Shown here piece by piece: positions 8,166 to 16,969 of a stretch of 64,000 nucleotides of DNA. The notes beneath the pieces were generated by a model. That model did not search any database. It was not told the origin of the DNA and worked only from the letters and a program-made list of their open reading frames with translations. Where the stretch lies: assembly GCF_010820665.1 (NCBI RefSeq), contig NZ_JAAIKC010000007.1, positions 209,363 through 273,362 on the forward strand, in the 5' to 3' direction. The position numbers were made by a program, and so were the translations under genes. Position 1 is the first letter of the stretch. Each line of letters starts with the position of its first letter. This stretch comes from Paenibacillus sp. SYP-B3998. GTDB lineage: Bacteria > Bacillota > Bacilli > Paenibacillales > NBRC-103111.

Positions 8166-9290
8166 ATGTACAGCGAAGAACAGAAACAATATTTTTCACA
8201 GAACTTGCTGAACTGGTATCACATACACAAGCGTGATTTACCTTGGCGAAGAAGTAAAAACCCTTATTATATATGGATTTCTGAGGTCATGCTGCAGCAA
8301 ACGCGGGTAGATACGGTGATCCCTTATTTCCATCGTTTTATAGAGCAGTTTCCGACGGTCGAGGCGCTGGCGACTGCACCAGAGGAAAATGTGTTGAAGG
8401 CATGGGAGGGTTTAGGCTACTACTCGCGTGCGCGTAATCTGCAAAATGCGGTAAGAGAAGTTCATGAACGTTATGGGGGCGTAGTCCCTCAGGAGAAAAC
8501 AGAGATCTCCTCGCTAAAGGGAGTGGGTCCTTATACTTCGGGGGCTATTCTTAGTATTGCTTACAACAAGCCAGAGCCTGCCGTTGACGGCAACGTGATG
8601 CGGGTATTGGCTAGGTATTTTTTAATCGAAGAAGATATTATGAAGCCTGCAACTCGAGTACGAATGGAGAAGTTGGCCCGTGAACTGATTATGGAAGGAA
8701 CAGCACGTGATTTCAATCAAGCGCTGATGGAGCTTGGGGCTATGGTATGTACGCCGCGCTCTCCGCATTGCTTAACGTGTCCGGTCATGGCGCATTGTTC
8801 AGCGCGTGATGTGGGCATGGAGGAAACGCTTCCTATCAAAAAGAAAGCAAAACCCCCGCGCCCTGAGTTGAGAGCAGTAGCTTTCATTGAAGGTACAGGT
8901 GAATATGATGGGAAATGGCTAATTCGTCAGCGCCCTCAGGAGGGTTTGTTGGCCAAAATGTGGGAACTGCCACATGTAGAATGGCAATTGTCTGACTGGC
9001 AAGCCGATGCCTATAACATGAATGAACTTCGCCAGTGCCTAGCGGATCAAGAGCAAATCGTTATTAGTCCTGAGGACTGGCTCATGGATGCTGAACATGT
9101 ATTTAGTCATATTGTTTGGAAAATGAAAGTATATCGCGCTAAGCTAGGGGACGCGAGTCGTCCGCGTGACGGTGATGACTGGATTCCGTTCCACTATCGC
9201 TGGGTAAGCATGGACGAGCTCCAGCAATATGCGTTCCCTAATGCCTTCGTGCGTATCATTAATGCGTGGCAGGAGCAGCGCAAAGATTAA
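8166..9290 (+). CDS. mutY: A/G-specific adenine DNA glycosylase
   Basis: A 374-residue base-excision enzyme that removes adenine mispaired with 8-oxoguanine. Visible are the catalytic Glu in SEVMLQQTRVDTV, the helix-hairpin-helix LKGVGPYTSGAI, the catalytic Asp in PAVDGNVMRV, and the [4Fe-4S] ligands spaced C-x6-C-x2-C-x5-C (CTPRSPHCLTCPVMAHC). The C-terminal NUDIX-like domain (about 235-365) recognises 8-oxoguanine. ATG 8166 follows AGAAGGAGAG at a good distance; an in-frame ATG 30 bases upstream has no ribosome site. Length is as expected. Confidence 0.96.
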   Translation: MYSEEQKQYFSQNLLNWYHIHKRDLPWRRSKNPYYIWISEVMLQQTRVDTVIPYFHRFIEQFPTVEALATAPEENVLKAWEGLGYYSRARNLQNAVREVHERYGGVVPQEKTEISSLKGVGPYTSGAILSIAYNKPEPAVDGNVMRVLARYFLIEEDIMKPATRVRMEKLARELIMEGTARDFNQALMELGAMVCTPRSPHCLTCPVMAHCSARDVGMEETLPIKKKAKPPRPELRAVAFIEGTGEYDGKWLIRQRPQEGLLAKMWELPHVEWQLSDWQADAYNMNELRQCLADQEQIVISPEDWLMDAEHVFSHIVWKMKVYRAKLGDASRPRDGDDWIPFHYRWVSMDELQQYAFPNAFVRIINAWQEQRKD

Positions 9291-9302
9291 TCGATGAAGT
9301 CA

Positions 9303-9986
9303 TTAGCGAATATCTCGCTTAATGGCTTCTATGTTTTTAAGCGTGATGAGCTTCTTATCAATCTGGATGGAATTTTCGTCTATAAGCTCTTGTAGCACTT
9401 TAGTTACAGACTCTCTTACCGTGCCGACCATATTAGCTAACTGCTGATGGGTTAGCTTCACATTAATAAGCAGGCCATCATCGGTGGGAATACCATGCTG
9501 TTCGGAAAGGCGGATAATTGTTTTCATAATGCGAGAACGAACGCCTAAAAAGGTCAGATCGTAGATTTGCTCATTGGCTTTGCGTAAGCGCTCCATCGTC
9601 GTTTCTAAGAGCTTTAAGCATAGCTTAGGGCTCTTTTCCATGAATTGCGCGAAGGAAGAACGTTTCAGTGCATACAGTGTGCAGGCCTCTAGGGCTTCTG
9701 CTGTGGCGGACCTTGTTAAACCAACACTAATTAACGCCATTTCTCCGAAAAAATCCCCTTCCTGGAAGAGAGCTAGAATGATTTCCTTGGCATCATCCAA
9801 GCGGTAAATTTTGATGACTCCCGATTTGATGAGATATAATTCATCTCCCACTTCGCCTTCCAGGAACAAAATAGTTCCTTTTTTAACTTTTCTCTCCACG
9901 AACAAAGGGGTTAAGCCTAGCAAATCTTCTTCAGAAAGTTCCTGAAGGAGAGGGACATTTTGAATTAAAGCAGCGATCGTTTTCAT
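9303..9986 (-). CDS. Crp/Fnr family transcription regulator
   Basis: A 227-residue protein. A cyclic-nucleotide-binding-like beta barrel (residues 10-125) with GDELYLIKSGVIKIYR and GDFFGEMALIS is followed by the dimer helix and a winged helix-turn-helix (about 165-220, LTHQQLANMVGTVRESVTKVLQEL). The barrel has the GE...R(S/T)A elements (SVGLTRSATAEA), but no Fnr-type cysteine cluster is seen, so oxygen sensing by Fe-S is unlikely; cAMP binding is possible but not shown. The ribosome site is weak (GAGATGAATACCTG). It is convergent with mutY (12-base gap). Confidence 0.9.
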   Translation of the reverse strand: MKTIAALIQNVPLLQELSEEDLLGLTPLFVERKVKKGTILFLEGEVGDELYLIKSGVIKIYRLDDAKEIILALFQEGDFFGEMALISVGLTRSATAEALEACTLYALKRSSFAQFMEKSPKLCLKLLETTMERLRKANEQIYDLTFLGVRSRIMKTIIRLSEQHGIPTDDGLLINVKLTHQQLANMVGTVRESVTKVLQELIDENSIQIDKKLITLKNIEAIKRDIR

Positions 9987-10214
9987 CAGGTATTCATCTC
10001 ATTTCAGTCATAGTAAACGACCAGTTGTTATTTGAAGCGGATTCGATATCAGTATGGACAAGCCAGACCCTATGAATATGGTACAGCTTTAGAGCTTTTA
10101 CGTAAAGAATCTCCAACAGGATTTATTCTTAATAAAAGTTAGTAGGCTCTTGATAAATTCTATGAAAATTGATAAAAATGTAATATAATGGTTAAAAATG
10201 GAGGGGGAGATATC

Positions 10215-10562
10215 GTGTCTAGAGGGTTGGCTATATTTTGCAGCGAACTTCTCACAAAACAAGAAGTGTTGGACTTCGTTTCGGAAAGCTGCAACGGTTT
10301 TCTGAAGTGGCCAGAAAATCCAATAATATGGCAAGGTGTATTGGAAAGCGAGGAGGGAACTGTAAGGGTACACTATAGTAGTGATTTGCAAATGTGGTCA
10401 GAGGAAACAGCATTCTTGAGAGAAACCTACAATTTTATTACGAGTACGATTTTAAGTGTGGAGCCTATCAGCGGGGAGCAGTCAGAGGATATGGCTACGG
10501 ATTTTTGTATTGCTTTTATATCACGCTATCCTCATTCTATTATGCATCATAGGTATAAATAG
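10215..10562 (+). CDS. Hypothetical protein
   Basis: A 115-residue soluble protein with no recognised domain and no signal peptide. The GTG at 10215 is chosen because a strong GGAGGGGGAG lies 6-7 bases upstream; the ATG at 10188 would place that site inside the gene. It is a single gene closed by a bidirectional terminator shared with sodA. Confidence 0.62.
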   Translation: MSRGLAIFCSELLTKQEVLDFVSESCNGFLKWPENPIIWQGVLESEEGTVRVHYSSDLQMWSEETAFLRETYNFITSTILSVEPISGEQSEDMATDFCIAFISRYPHSIMHHRYK

Positions 10563-10565
10563 CTT

Positions 10566-10598
10566 AAAAAAAGGCGGCCCCTGGGGGTCGCCTTTTCA
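10566..10598. terminator. Bidirectional terminator between the hypothetical gene and sodA
   Basis: AAGGCGGCCC and GGGTCGCCTT form a strong GC-rich hairpin flanked by an A run on the left and TTTT on the right. Confidence 0.88.
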
Positions 10599-10599
10599 C

Positions 10600-11211
10600 T
10601 TATTTTGCTGCGTCGTAACGTTTGCCAACTTCGGACCAGTTCACAACGTTCCAGAACGCTGCGATGTAGTCAGGGCGTTTGTTTTGGTAGTTCAGGTAGT
10701 AAGCATGCTCCCATACGTCAAGGCCAAGAATTGGGGTTTCGCCTTCGAAGATCGGGCTATCTTGGTTAGGCAAGCTGTATACTTTAAGCGCGCCGTCTTT
10801 ACCAACTGCAAGGAACGCCCAGCCAGAGCCGAAACGAGTTGTTGCTGCCGCTGCAAAAGTTTCTTTGAACTTGTCGAATCCGCCAAGCTCGCTTTCGATT
10901 GCTGCTGCAAGTGCGCCAGTAGGTGCGCCGCCAGCTTCTGGTCCGATCGTTTCCCAGAACAAGGAGTGGTTAGCATGTCCGCCGCCATTGTTGCGAACAG
11001 CTGTGCGGATATCTTCCGGTAAGCTGTTAAGGTCAGCGATCAAGTCATTCAAGGATTTTTCATGAAGCGCAGGGTGTTTGTCCAATGCTGCGTTCAGGTT
11101 TGTTACATAGGCATTATGGTGACGATCGTGGTGAATCTCCATGGTTTTTGCATCGATATGTGGCTCGAGTGCATTATTTGCGTACGGAAGAGCTGGTAGT
11201 TGATGTGCCAT
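10600..11211 (-). CDS. sodA: Manganese superoxide dismutase
   Basis: A 203-residue cytoplasmic enzyme that converts superoxide to oxygen and hydrogen peroxide. Metal ligands are visible in order: His in [13 protein letters not shown], His in [11 protein letters not shown], and Asp and His in [20 protein letters not shown]. The Gly in the GGGHANH motif and the QDSPI segment fit the manganese form. AGGAGGT precedes the ATG, and a promoter is visible at 11254-11282. Length is typical. Confidence 0.96.
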   Translation of the reverse strand: MAHQLPALPYANNALEPHIDAKTMEIHHDRHHNAYVTNLNAALDKHPALHEKSLNDLIADLNSLPEDIRTAVRNNGGGHANHSLFWETIGPEAGGAPTGALAAAIESELGGFDKFKETFAAAATTRFGSGWAFLAVGKDGALKVYSLPNQDSPIFEGETPILGLDVWEHAYYLNYQNKRPDYIAAFWNVVNWSEVGKRYDAAK

Positions 11212-11253
11212 TGTATAAAATACCTCCTAAAAGTATGTAGTTTCTACTCCTTC

Positions 11254-11282
11254 ATTATGAAGGAATTTCGATAATAAAGCAA
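11254..11282 (-). promoter_or_regulatory. Sigma-A promoter for sodA
   Basis: On the minus strand TTGCTT (11277-11282), 17 bases, CATAAT (11254-11259), about 40 bases before the ATG. Confidence 0.55.
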
Positions 11283-11299
11283 CATATATGTTTACTAAG

Positions 11300-11497
11300 T
11301 CAGACGCCTCGGCGCTCAATCTCTTGGATGATTTGTGTATGGATATGCGTTCCTTGCTCATTAAGCCAAGGAGATAAATCGCTCATTACTTTGTGATTAA
11401 AACGGAGTTCAATTTCCGTCCATTCACTCGGCTTCATAGAGCTTAGTTCCTGAAAATCTCTCGCATCATAGGATCTTGGTTCGCGAATATTTGTCAT
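11300..11497 (-). CDS. Small protein of unknown function (65 aa)
   Basis: A 65-residue soluble protein, charged, with a predicted helical C-terminal half (IHTQIIQEIERRG). A perfect AGGAGGTGA lies at ideal distance from the ATG, which argues strongly that it is expressed. No family recognised. It lies upstream of sodA on the same strand (89-base gap, which contains the sodA promoter). Confidence 0.72.
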   Translation of the reverse strand: MTNIREPRSYDARDFQELSSMKPSEWTEIELRFNHKVMSDLSPWLNEQGTHIHTQIIQEIERRGV

Positions 11498-11958
11498 GGT
11501 TTCACCTCCTAGGCGTTGTGCTTAAGTAAAATGGGCAGCGCTTGAACATTCCTACTATAAACTCCGAAATTCTTTGACTTTTTATGCATACCTGTCCAAA
11601 ATGCTTGAATACTTTGGGAATTGCTTTTCAAAGAGTGGGTGCAAGGCGATACTTAAAACCACTTGTCGCTATATAAAAAGACGAAAAAAGTGGCCGTCAG
11701 CACGATTCGACAACTTTCTTAATACAGCCACCAAAGAAGGCAGCAAGCCAATCAGTTGTTGGACAAGATTGGGAACTTTTGCATTAAAACCTTGCAAACG
11801 CTTGCAATTAAGCGCTTTCAAGAGAAAAAGCGAAAAAAACATAGTTTTTTGTGAAATTTAACACTTTTTCAGCAGGATTTCGGATTTTTTTGTCGTATTT
11901 ACTAATTCACTAGAAAATGATTCCGAAAAAATTCATATGGAATTGGGAGAGAAACCGT
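11498..11958. other. Intergenic region with no convincing gene
   Basis: About 460 bases between divergent genes. A 95-codon open frame (11574-11861, TTG start) has no ribosome site and an unlikely composition, so I do not call it. The right half holds two CcpA-type operator-like sequences (described separately) and presumably the promoter of the acetyltransferase gene. Confidence 0.55.
11792..11820 (+). promoter_or_regulatory. Two adjacent cre-like operators
   Basis: TTGCAAACGCTTGCAA (11792-11807) matches the catabolite-responsive element consensus WTGNNARCGNWWWCAW at all but one position and is nearly palindromic. A second, partial match centred on the CG at 11813-11814 (AAGCGCTTTCA) follows 14 bases later. 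Both lie about 150 bases before the acetyltransferase start, where CcpA or another LacI-family repressor could act. Confidence 0.45.
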
Positions 11959-12390
11959 ATGCACGTTCGTTCATTTCAGCTCGGAGATACTTCTTCGGTA
12001 ACTACACTATTGCAGGATGTACTATCGGAAACCTGCTATGAAGAAACGATGGAAGCATTTGCTCGTCAGTTATCTTGGGACACAGAGCTTGTCCTTGTAG
12101 CTGAAGAAGATGCAGAAATCGTAGGCTTGATTATCGGCACTATCGATAATAACAATGGGTACTACTATCGAATTGCAGTTGCAACAGAGTATCAGCGCAA
12201 GGGTATCGGCAAAGCATTGATCGAAGCCATGAAGATGAGGTTCCTCCATCGGAACGTGAACAAAATTATGGTGACTGTTGATGTGCATAATGAGATCGTA
12301 CTGCCTGTTTATGAATCAGCGGGGTACAGCACATCAGATTTTTCGCGGACTGCGCATCGGCTCAGCATCGTGAAAAAAGTCAGTGTTTAA
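11959..12390 (+). CDS. GNAT family N-acetyltransferase
   Basis: A 143-residue acetyltransferase. The acetyl-CoA pyrophosphate loop is visible as YQRKGIGKALIEAM (Q/RxxGxG/A) after the strand YYRIAVATE; the C-terminal LPVYESAGYSTSD is the usual last-helix region. The substrate is unknown. ATG 11959 follows GGGAGA; an ATG 42 bases upstream has no site. The cre-like pair upstream suggests carbon-source control. Confidence 0.87.
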   Translation: MHVRSFQLGDTSSVTTLLQDVLSETCYEETMEAFARQLSWDTELVLVAEEDAEIVGLIIGTIDNNNGYYYRIAVATEYQRKGIGKALIEAMKMRFLHRNVNKIMVTVDVHNEIVLPVYESAGYSTSDFSRTAHRLSIVKKVSV

Positions 12391-12433
12391 CAGACACATT
12401 CTTTGTTTAAGAAATTTGAAATGATCGGACCAT

Positions 12434-12482
12434 GGAAGCATATCTTTTCCGCCGTTGCAATTGGGGAGAAGATATGCTTTTC
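12434..12482 (+). terminator. Hairpin after the acetyltransferase gene
   Basis: AAGCATATCTT (12436-12446) pairs perfectly with AAGATATGCTT (12469-12479), with a further TTCC/GGAG pairing; only a short T run follows, so termination may be moderate. Confidence 0.6.
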
Positions 12483-12534
12483 TATATAGTAATGGATCGA
12501 ATATCGGCAGGAACGCATAGAGGAGCTTTGAGAC

Positions 12535-13089
12535 ATGGATGTATTCACGCCGTATGTGATAAAAAGTTTCAAACACGATGGACATCTTCACCGTATGTGG
12601 CTCAGTAATTGGCGAGTTCCGGAAGAGATCCTTCATGCTGACCATCGGCAGCAAGAGATGATGGTATTTATTAATAGTCAGACGAAGATTCAGGAAGCAG
12701 ACGGCAAAGAGTGGGTGAGCCGCATTCCCGGGGTTTCTTTTTTTATTCCTAAAAAGTGGTTCAATATTGTAGCGCTCATTGAGGATAGTGGGATTAGATA
12801 TTATTGTAATATTGCCTCTCCACTTTACGTTACAGGACAAGTATTGACTTATATTGATTACGACCTTGATGTCATTCGGATGCCGGATGGTTCTGTTCAT
12901 GTTGTTGATCAGGAAGAATATGAGCATCATAAGCTGAACTATCACTACTCTGCACTTGTAGAAGAGAAGGTGCAAGAGGGGCTTGCAGCTGTGCTGGAGT
13001 TGTTGCATGCAGGCAAGCCGCCCTTTCAAGACGATCTGGTTATGTCTTATTACGAGCAATGGGAAAAGCAAAAGAACGGAGGGACCTGA
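12535..13089 (+). CDS. DUF402 family nucleotide phosphatase-like protein
   Basis: A 184-residue protein of the DUF402 family (YgaC/Ntdp type). The middle carries the characteristic IRYYCNIASP...YIDYDLDVIRMPDGS segment, and the C-terminal half is helical (EEYEHHKLNYHYSALVEEKVQEGL). Known relatives hydrolyse nucleoside tri- and diphosphates with divalent metal; here that is inference. GAGGAG precedes the ATG. The signal peptidase gene starts 4 bases after the stop, and its ribosome site lies within the last codons here, so the two are probably coupled. Confidence 0.85.
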   Translation: MDVFTPYVIKSFKHDGHLHRMWLSNWRVPEEILHADHRQQEMMVFINSQTKIQEADGKEWVSRIPGVSFFIPKKWFNIVALIEDSGIRYYCNIASPLYVTGQVLTYIDYDLDVIRMPDGSVHVVDQEEYEHHKLNYHYSALVEEKVQEGLAAVLELLHAGKPPFQDDLVMSYYEQWEKQKNGGT

Positions 13090-13093
13090 GTGG

Positions 13094-13687
13094 ATGTTTG
13101 TGCCAAGGAATGAACAGAACCATACTGTCTCTAGGTCAGCGATGGATGCGGAAGGCAAAAGCTTTACTCATGAGTTGTGGGATTGGACGAAGTCGATCCT
13201 TGTAGCTCTTCTTGTTGTCATTCTTTTTCATCAGTTCGGTTTCAATCTCTCGACAGTGAGAGGCAACTCCATGCAGCCTACGTTACAAGAGGGCGAGTGG
13301 TTATTTGTGAATAAAGCAATTACCTATGTGAAAGCACCTCGGCGAGGCGAGGTCGTCATTCTAAAGGAGCCTGAGGAGCAGCTCGTAGCGAACCACCCGT
13401 TTCTGGTCAAAAGGGTCGTCGCCATCGCTGGTGACGAGGTGGAAGGCCGAGACGGCCTTCTTTATGTGAACGGCATCGTCGTTGAGGAACCCTACACCGA
13501 CACGCCCATTCTTGACGGGGATTTTGGCCCGATGCTTGTCGGGCAGGGTCACGTTTTCGTGATGGGCGACAATCGTCATGCGGCGGCAAGCGCAGATAGC
13601 CGTCGGTTCGGGGCAGTGCCCACCAGTCATATTCAGGGGCGGGCGGAATATGTCTTGTGGCCATTCTCCATGGCTACGAAGCTCTAG
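13094..13687 (+). CDS. Type I signal peptidase
   Basis: A 197-residue membrane-bound serine protease that cuts signal peptides from exported proteins. One membrane helix (about residues 31-52) is followed by the catalytic Ser motif RGNSMQPTL and the catalytic Lys motif FLVKRVVAIAGDEV, then GHVFVMGDNR (box E). This is the single-helix prokaryotic type. ATG 13094 follows GGAGGG at 9 bases and gives a normal N-terminus. It sits between the DUF402 gene and queG in a compact + strand run. Confidence 0.93.
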   Translation: MFVPRNEQNHTVSRSAMDAEGKSFTHELWDWTKSILVALLVVILFHQFGFNLSTVRGNSMQPTLQEGEWLFVNKAITYVKAPRRGEVVILKEPEEQLVANHPFLVKRVVAIAGDEVEGRDGLLYVNGIVVEEPYTDTPILDGDFGPMLVGQGHVFVMGDNRHAAASADSRRFGAVPTSHIQGRAEYVLWPFSMATKL

Positions 13688-13723
13688 GAGGAAGCGTCAA
13701 CCAAGAAACGAGAGGTGAAGGCT

Positions 13724-14884
13724 ATGGCGGTTTCCATCGCAACAGGGACAGATGCGAATTGGCGCACTATCAAACAAGAGATCGTGGAAGCCGCGTCATC
13801 CCTCGGTATCGATAAAATTGGCTTCACGACAGCGGAGCCTTTCGCGGAACTTAAACACATTCTTCTCCAGCATAGGGAGAAGGGTTATGAATCGGGCTTC
13901 GAGGAGCCAGATATTGAGAAGCGGGTAAGCCCGGAGCTCAGCTTCGACGCTCCGAAGTCGATCATCTCCATAGCGGTCGCCTACCCATCGAAGCTGCCTA
14001 ATCCTCCACGCTCGGAGCCAGGGGCATATAGAGGGATCATTTCGCGCGCCTCATGGGGCAGCGATTACCATGATGTGCTGCGCGATCGACTCTCCAAGCT
14101 AGAGGCCTTCATTATGGAGCGAGTGCCTGATGCGCGTATGCAGAGCATGGTCGACACGGGCGTGCTCGTTGATCGTGCCGTTGCCGAGCGGGCGGGCATC
14201 GGCTGGAGCGGCAAAAACTGCGCCGTCATTACCCCCGAGTGGGGATCGTGGGTGTATTTAGGCGAAATCATTACGAATATCCCCTTTTTATCCGATACAT
14301 CTATTATGGATCAATGCGGAGACTGCACAATATGTATCGATGCGTGTCCAACGGAGGCTCTCGTAGGGCCCGGGCAGCTTAACTCGAGCCGCTGCATTTC
14401 CTTTATCACCCAGACAAAGGGGTATGTGGAGGATACGTATAAGCTGAAGATCGGCAACCGTCTCTACGGGTGCGATACGTGCCAAGTTGTCTGTCCGAAA
14501 AACAAGGGATTGAATTGGACTCATCAGCCAGAGCTGCAGCCAGACCCAGAGAAGGTCAAGCCTTTGCTAATTCCTTTATTAACGATGACAAATAAACAAT
14601 TTAAGGAACAATATGGGCGCATTGCTGCTTCCTGGAGAGGGAAGAAGCCGATTCAGCGCAATGCGATCATTGCGCTCGGGAACTTCAAGGATCAGACTGC
14701 CGTGCCAACCCTGTCGGAACTGCTTCTCACGGATCCGCGTCCAGAAATTCGGGAGACAGCAGCCTGGGCACTTGGGCGAATCGGTGGAGAAGAAGCTGCG
14801 ACTGGCCTTGGGAAAGCGTTAGAAAGCGAACAGGAGCCCGCAGTTATGCAAGCTATTCGCAAAGCTCAAGACGTCCACTTATGA
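13724..14884 (+). CDS. queG: Epoxyqueuosine reductase
   Basis: A 386-residue cobalamin- and Fe-S-dependent enzyme that reduces epoxyqueuosine to queuosine in tRNA. The catalytic region VDTGVLVDRAVAERAGIGWSGKN is present, followed by two [4Fe-4S] clusters (CGDCTICIDACP and CDTCQVVCP) and C-terminal HEAT-like repeats (about 310-380, for example TAAWALGRIGGEEA) as in QueG of Bacillus. ATG 13724 follows AGAGGTG at 6 bases, preferred over GTG 13715. No other queuosine gene is in the window. Confidence 0.95.
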   Translation: MAVSIATGTDANWRTIKQEIVEAASSLGIDKIGFTTAEPFAELKHILLQHREKGYESGFEEPDIEKRVSPELSFDAPKSIISIAVAYPSKLPNPPRSEPGAYRGIISRASWGSDYHDVLRDRLSKLEAFIMERVPDARMQSMVDTGVLVDRAVAERAGIGWSGKNCAVITPEWGSWVYLGEIITNIPFLSDTSIMDQCGDCTICIDACPTEALVGPGQLNSSRCISFITQTKGYVEDTYKLKIGNRLYGCDTCQVVCPKNKGLNWTHQPELQPDPEKVKPLLIPLLTMTNKQFKEQYGRIAASWRGKKPIQRNAIIALGNFKDQTAVPTLSELLLTDPRPEIRETAAWALGRIGGEEAATGLGKALESEQEPAVMQAIRKAQDVHL

Positions 14885-14912
14885 AGCGCGCGCTTCTTTC
14901 GAAAACGCAGCA

Positions 14913-14956
14913 TGCTTTTACGAAGGAATTTTTCTTGCGGAAAATGTTAAGGAGGG
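14913..14956 (+). repeat. Leader repeat copy before ogt
   Basis: TGCTTTTACGAAGG followed by a 7-bp hairpin ATTTTTC/GGAAAAT (14928-14945) and GGAGGG. The same arrangement occurs before the amidase gene (26864-27024) and the purine permease gene (62147-62185). Confidence 0.45.
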
Positions 14957-14962
14957 ACGAAA

Positions 14963-15508
14963 ATGACGCAAGGTGAAGGAGTTCTTCACTATTTGGAGGT
15001 TTCCTCTCCCATTGGTTCTCTTGTGCTTGTCGCTAATAGTCGCGGGCTGTGTTCGATTAAGTTCGGCACCTTCGCAAACAATCAAGAGAAGCTGCAAATT
15101 TGGGCGATTCGTTGGCTTGGGCCGCATAATTGGCAAGAAAATGAAGTCCGACTACGACCGGTGGCACTGCAATTAGAGCAATATTTCCGAGGCGAGCGAT
15201 CGATCTTTGAGGGATCGCTTGATCTGCATGGAACTGATTTTCAGAAACGTGTTTGGCAAGCGTTGCTGACCGTGCCCTACGGGAAAACAGCTTCTTACAA
15301 AGATATTGCGGAAGCCATTGGTTCACCTAAAGCAGTAAGAGCTGTTGGAGGAGCTAATAACCAGAATCCAATTTCCATTATCGTTCCTTGTCATCGTGTC
15401 ATTGGAGCTAGTGGAGAGTTGGTTGGTTATGGTGGCGGACTTGATACGAAAGTTACTTTATTAGCACTAGAAGGAATGCTTGCAAACAAGACAAATATCG
15501 TGGAGTGA
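14963..15508 (+). CDS. ogt: Methylated-DNA--protein-cysteine methyltransferase
   Basis: A 181-residue suicide DNA-repair protein that moves the methyl group of O6-methylguanine to its own cysteine. The active site IIVPCHRVIG is intact, with the DNA-binding GTDFQKRVWQALLTVPYGKTASYKDIA helix-turn-helix before it and the GGxxxKxxLLxLE end (GGLDTKVTLLALEG). AAGGAGGG precedes the ATG. The HD-GYP gene begins immediately after (stop and GTG/ATG region overlap), so they are likely co-transcribed. Confidence 0.95.
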   Translation: MTQGEGVLHYLEVSSPIGSLVLVANSRGLCSIKFGTFANNQEKLQIWAIRWLGPHNWQENEVRLRPVALQLEQYFRGERSIFEGSLDLHGTDFQKRVWQALLTVPYGKTASYKDIAEAIGSPKAVRAVGGANNQNPISIIVPCHRVIGASGELVGYGGGLDTKVTLLALEGMLANKTNIVE

Positions 15509-15513
15509 ATCCT

Positions 15514-16548
15514 ATGAAATATGTGCATTTGGATTCCGTTGAATCGGGTCAATATTTAGGACGAACGATATTTTCCAGCAACGGAGCCGTATTGCTTTCT
15601 GAAGGCGTGCAATTAACGGTTTTTATGATCAATACGCTTAATCGAATCGGAGTCACGATGATCTACATCAAAGATCTTGAAACCGATGATATCGAAATTC
15701 CAGAGATCATCTCCGAAGAGACCAAGCGCAATGTAATGAAGCGGATGAGCGATACGTTCGATTCTATCCGGTCAGGTAAAGAATTCAATACGCGATCGAT
15801 GAGCATCTCGATTAATTCATTACTAGACGAAGTGATGAAAAATAAAGATTTACTCGTGCAATTATCGGATATTCGCACGAAAGATAATGAGATGTATGTT
15901 CATGCCACCAATGTTTGCATGATGTCTGTTCTTATGGGTATTAATATGGGTTTTTCTATTACTCAGCTGAAAGAGCTCGCGATTGGAGCACTTTTGCATG
16001 ATATCGGCAAGATTGAGCTTACGACAGAAGATGAATCTACTGACCCAAGAAAACATCATACGTGGAGGGGCTTCGAGCTGCTGAAGAGTAAGCGGGAGTT
16101 CAGTCTATTGATTGCTCATGTCGCTTTCCAGCACCACGAAGCACTCAATGGCGAGGGCATACCGCGAGGATTGATGAGTGAAGAAATTCATCTTTATGCC
16201 AAAATTACGGCTGTAGCAAATATGTTTGATAATCTCCTGTTTGATGTTTCATTGGGCCGCCGTATGCTGCCTCATGAAGCATGTGAGCACATGATGGCAC
16301 TTGCCGAGACGAAGTTGGATCGAGATGTGCTCATTCAATTTCTGAAAATCGTCTCGATCTACCCGACGGGAGCCTCCGTGAGATTGTCGACTCGTGAATC
16401 AGGTGTCGTGGTTGGACAGCATCGAGGACTGCCTAGTCGCCCTATTGTGAGGATCGTTAAGCAGGATGCTCAAGATAAGGAATTAGAGATTAAAGAGATC
16501 GATTTAGCCAAGCATACAACGATCTTTATTGAGCAGGTACTTCTGTAA
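15514..16548 (+). CDS. HD-GYP domain protein, probable c-di-GMP phosphodiesterase
   Basis: A 344-residue cytoplasmic protein. The N-terminal 100 residues are a variable region; an HD-GYP domain follows with the HD motif GALLHDIGKIEL, HHTWRGFELL, and HHEALNGEGIPRGLMSEEIHLYAKI. The signature reads GIP instead of GYP, and the usual late ADxFDA reads VANMFDN, so it is diverged at two conserved places, though the metal-binding His/Asp residues remain. The last 70 residues look like a small beta domain. The start is set at ATG 15514 behind GGAG; a GTG at 15505 overlaps the ogt stop. Activity on c-di-GMP is likely but not certain. Confidence 0.85.
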   Translation: MKYVHLDSVESGQYLGRTIFSSNGAVLLSEGVQLTVFMINTLNRIGVTMIYIKDLETDDIEIPEIISEETKRNVMKRMSDTFDSIRSGKEFNTRSMSISINSLLDEVMKNKDLLVQLSDIRTKDNEMYVHATNVCMMSVLMGINMGFSITQLKELAIGALLHDIGKIELTTEDESTDPRKHHTWRGFELLKSKREFSLLIAHVAFQHHEALNGEGIPRGLMSEEIHLYAKITAVANMFDNLLFDVSLGRRMLPHEACEHMMALAETKLDRDVLIQFLKIVSIYPTGASVRLSTRESGVVVGQHRGLPSRPIVRIVKQDAQDKELEIKEIDLAKHTTIFIEQVLL

Positions 16549-16637
16549 ATTCATTCATTTGTAAACGGATGAATAGAAATGCTATGATGGAGCAAACAAA
16601 CCATTTTATTAATAATGTACAAGCAGGGGGCAAGCTT

Positions 16638-16847
16638 ATGTGGAGTATTATTATTCCAATTGTTACGCTGATTATCGGTTTGGTGGGAGGCTTCTTCATC
16701 GGGGTTTTCTACTTGAAAAGGCAAATGGAAAAGATGCAGAATAATCCAGAAATGCTGCAAAAAATGGCTAAGCAAATGGGTTACAATATGAATAAGCAGC
16801 AAATGAACAAAGTGCAGAACATGATGAAAAACCAAAAATGGAAATAG
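16638..16847 (+). CDS. UPF0154 family small membrane protein (YneF-like)
   Basis: A 69-residue protein with one N-terminal membrane helix (IIIPIVTLIIGLVGGFFIGVF) and a Met/Gln/Lys-rich helical tail with the family pattern NPEMLQKMAKQMGYNMNKQQMNKV. Length matches YneF of Bacillus (about 72). Function unknown. ATG 16638 follows AGGGGGCAAG; an upstream ATG would add a non-conserved 23-residue head. Confidence 0.87.
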   Translation: MWSIIIPIVTLIIGLVGGFFIGVFYLKRQMEKMQNNPEMLQKMAKQMGYNMNKQQMNKVQNMMKNQKWK

Positions 16848-16969
16848 CACCATCGTAGTGTCTAAAGGGCTGTGCAGTCAAACCGTATATGCGGTAGGCG
16901 GCATGAGCCCTTCCTGTTACCGTTCGGTATGACTAGGACGTACCAGTACTATCCAGAGGTGGCACAATC

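Noticed and set aside
10456..11022. 188-codon frame antisense to sodA
   Set aside because: Shadow of the well-supported sodA gene, no ribosome site.
11574..11861. 95-codon open frame in the sodA-GNAT intergenic region
   Set aside because: TTG start, no ribosome site, composition unlike a protein, and it overlaps the cre-like sites.
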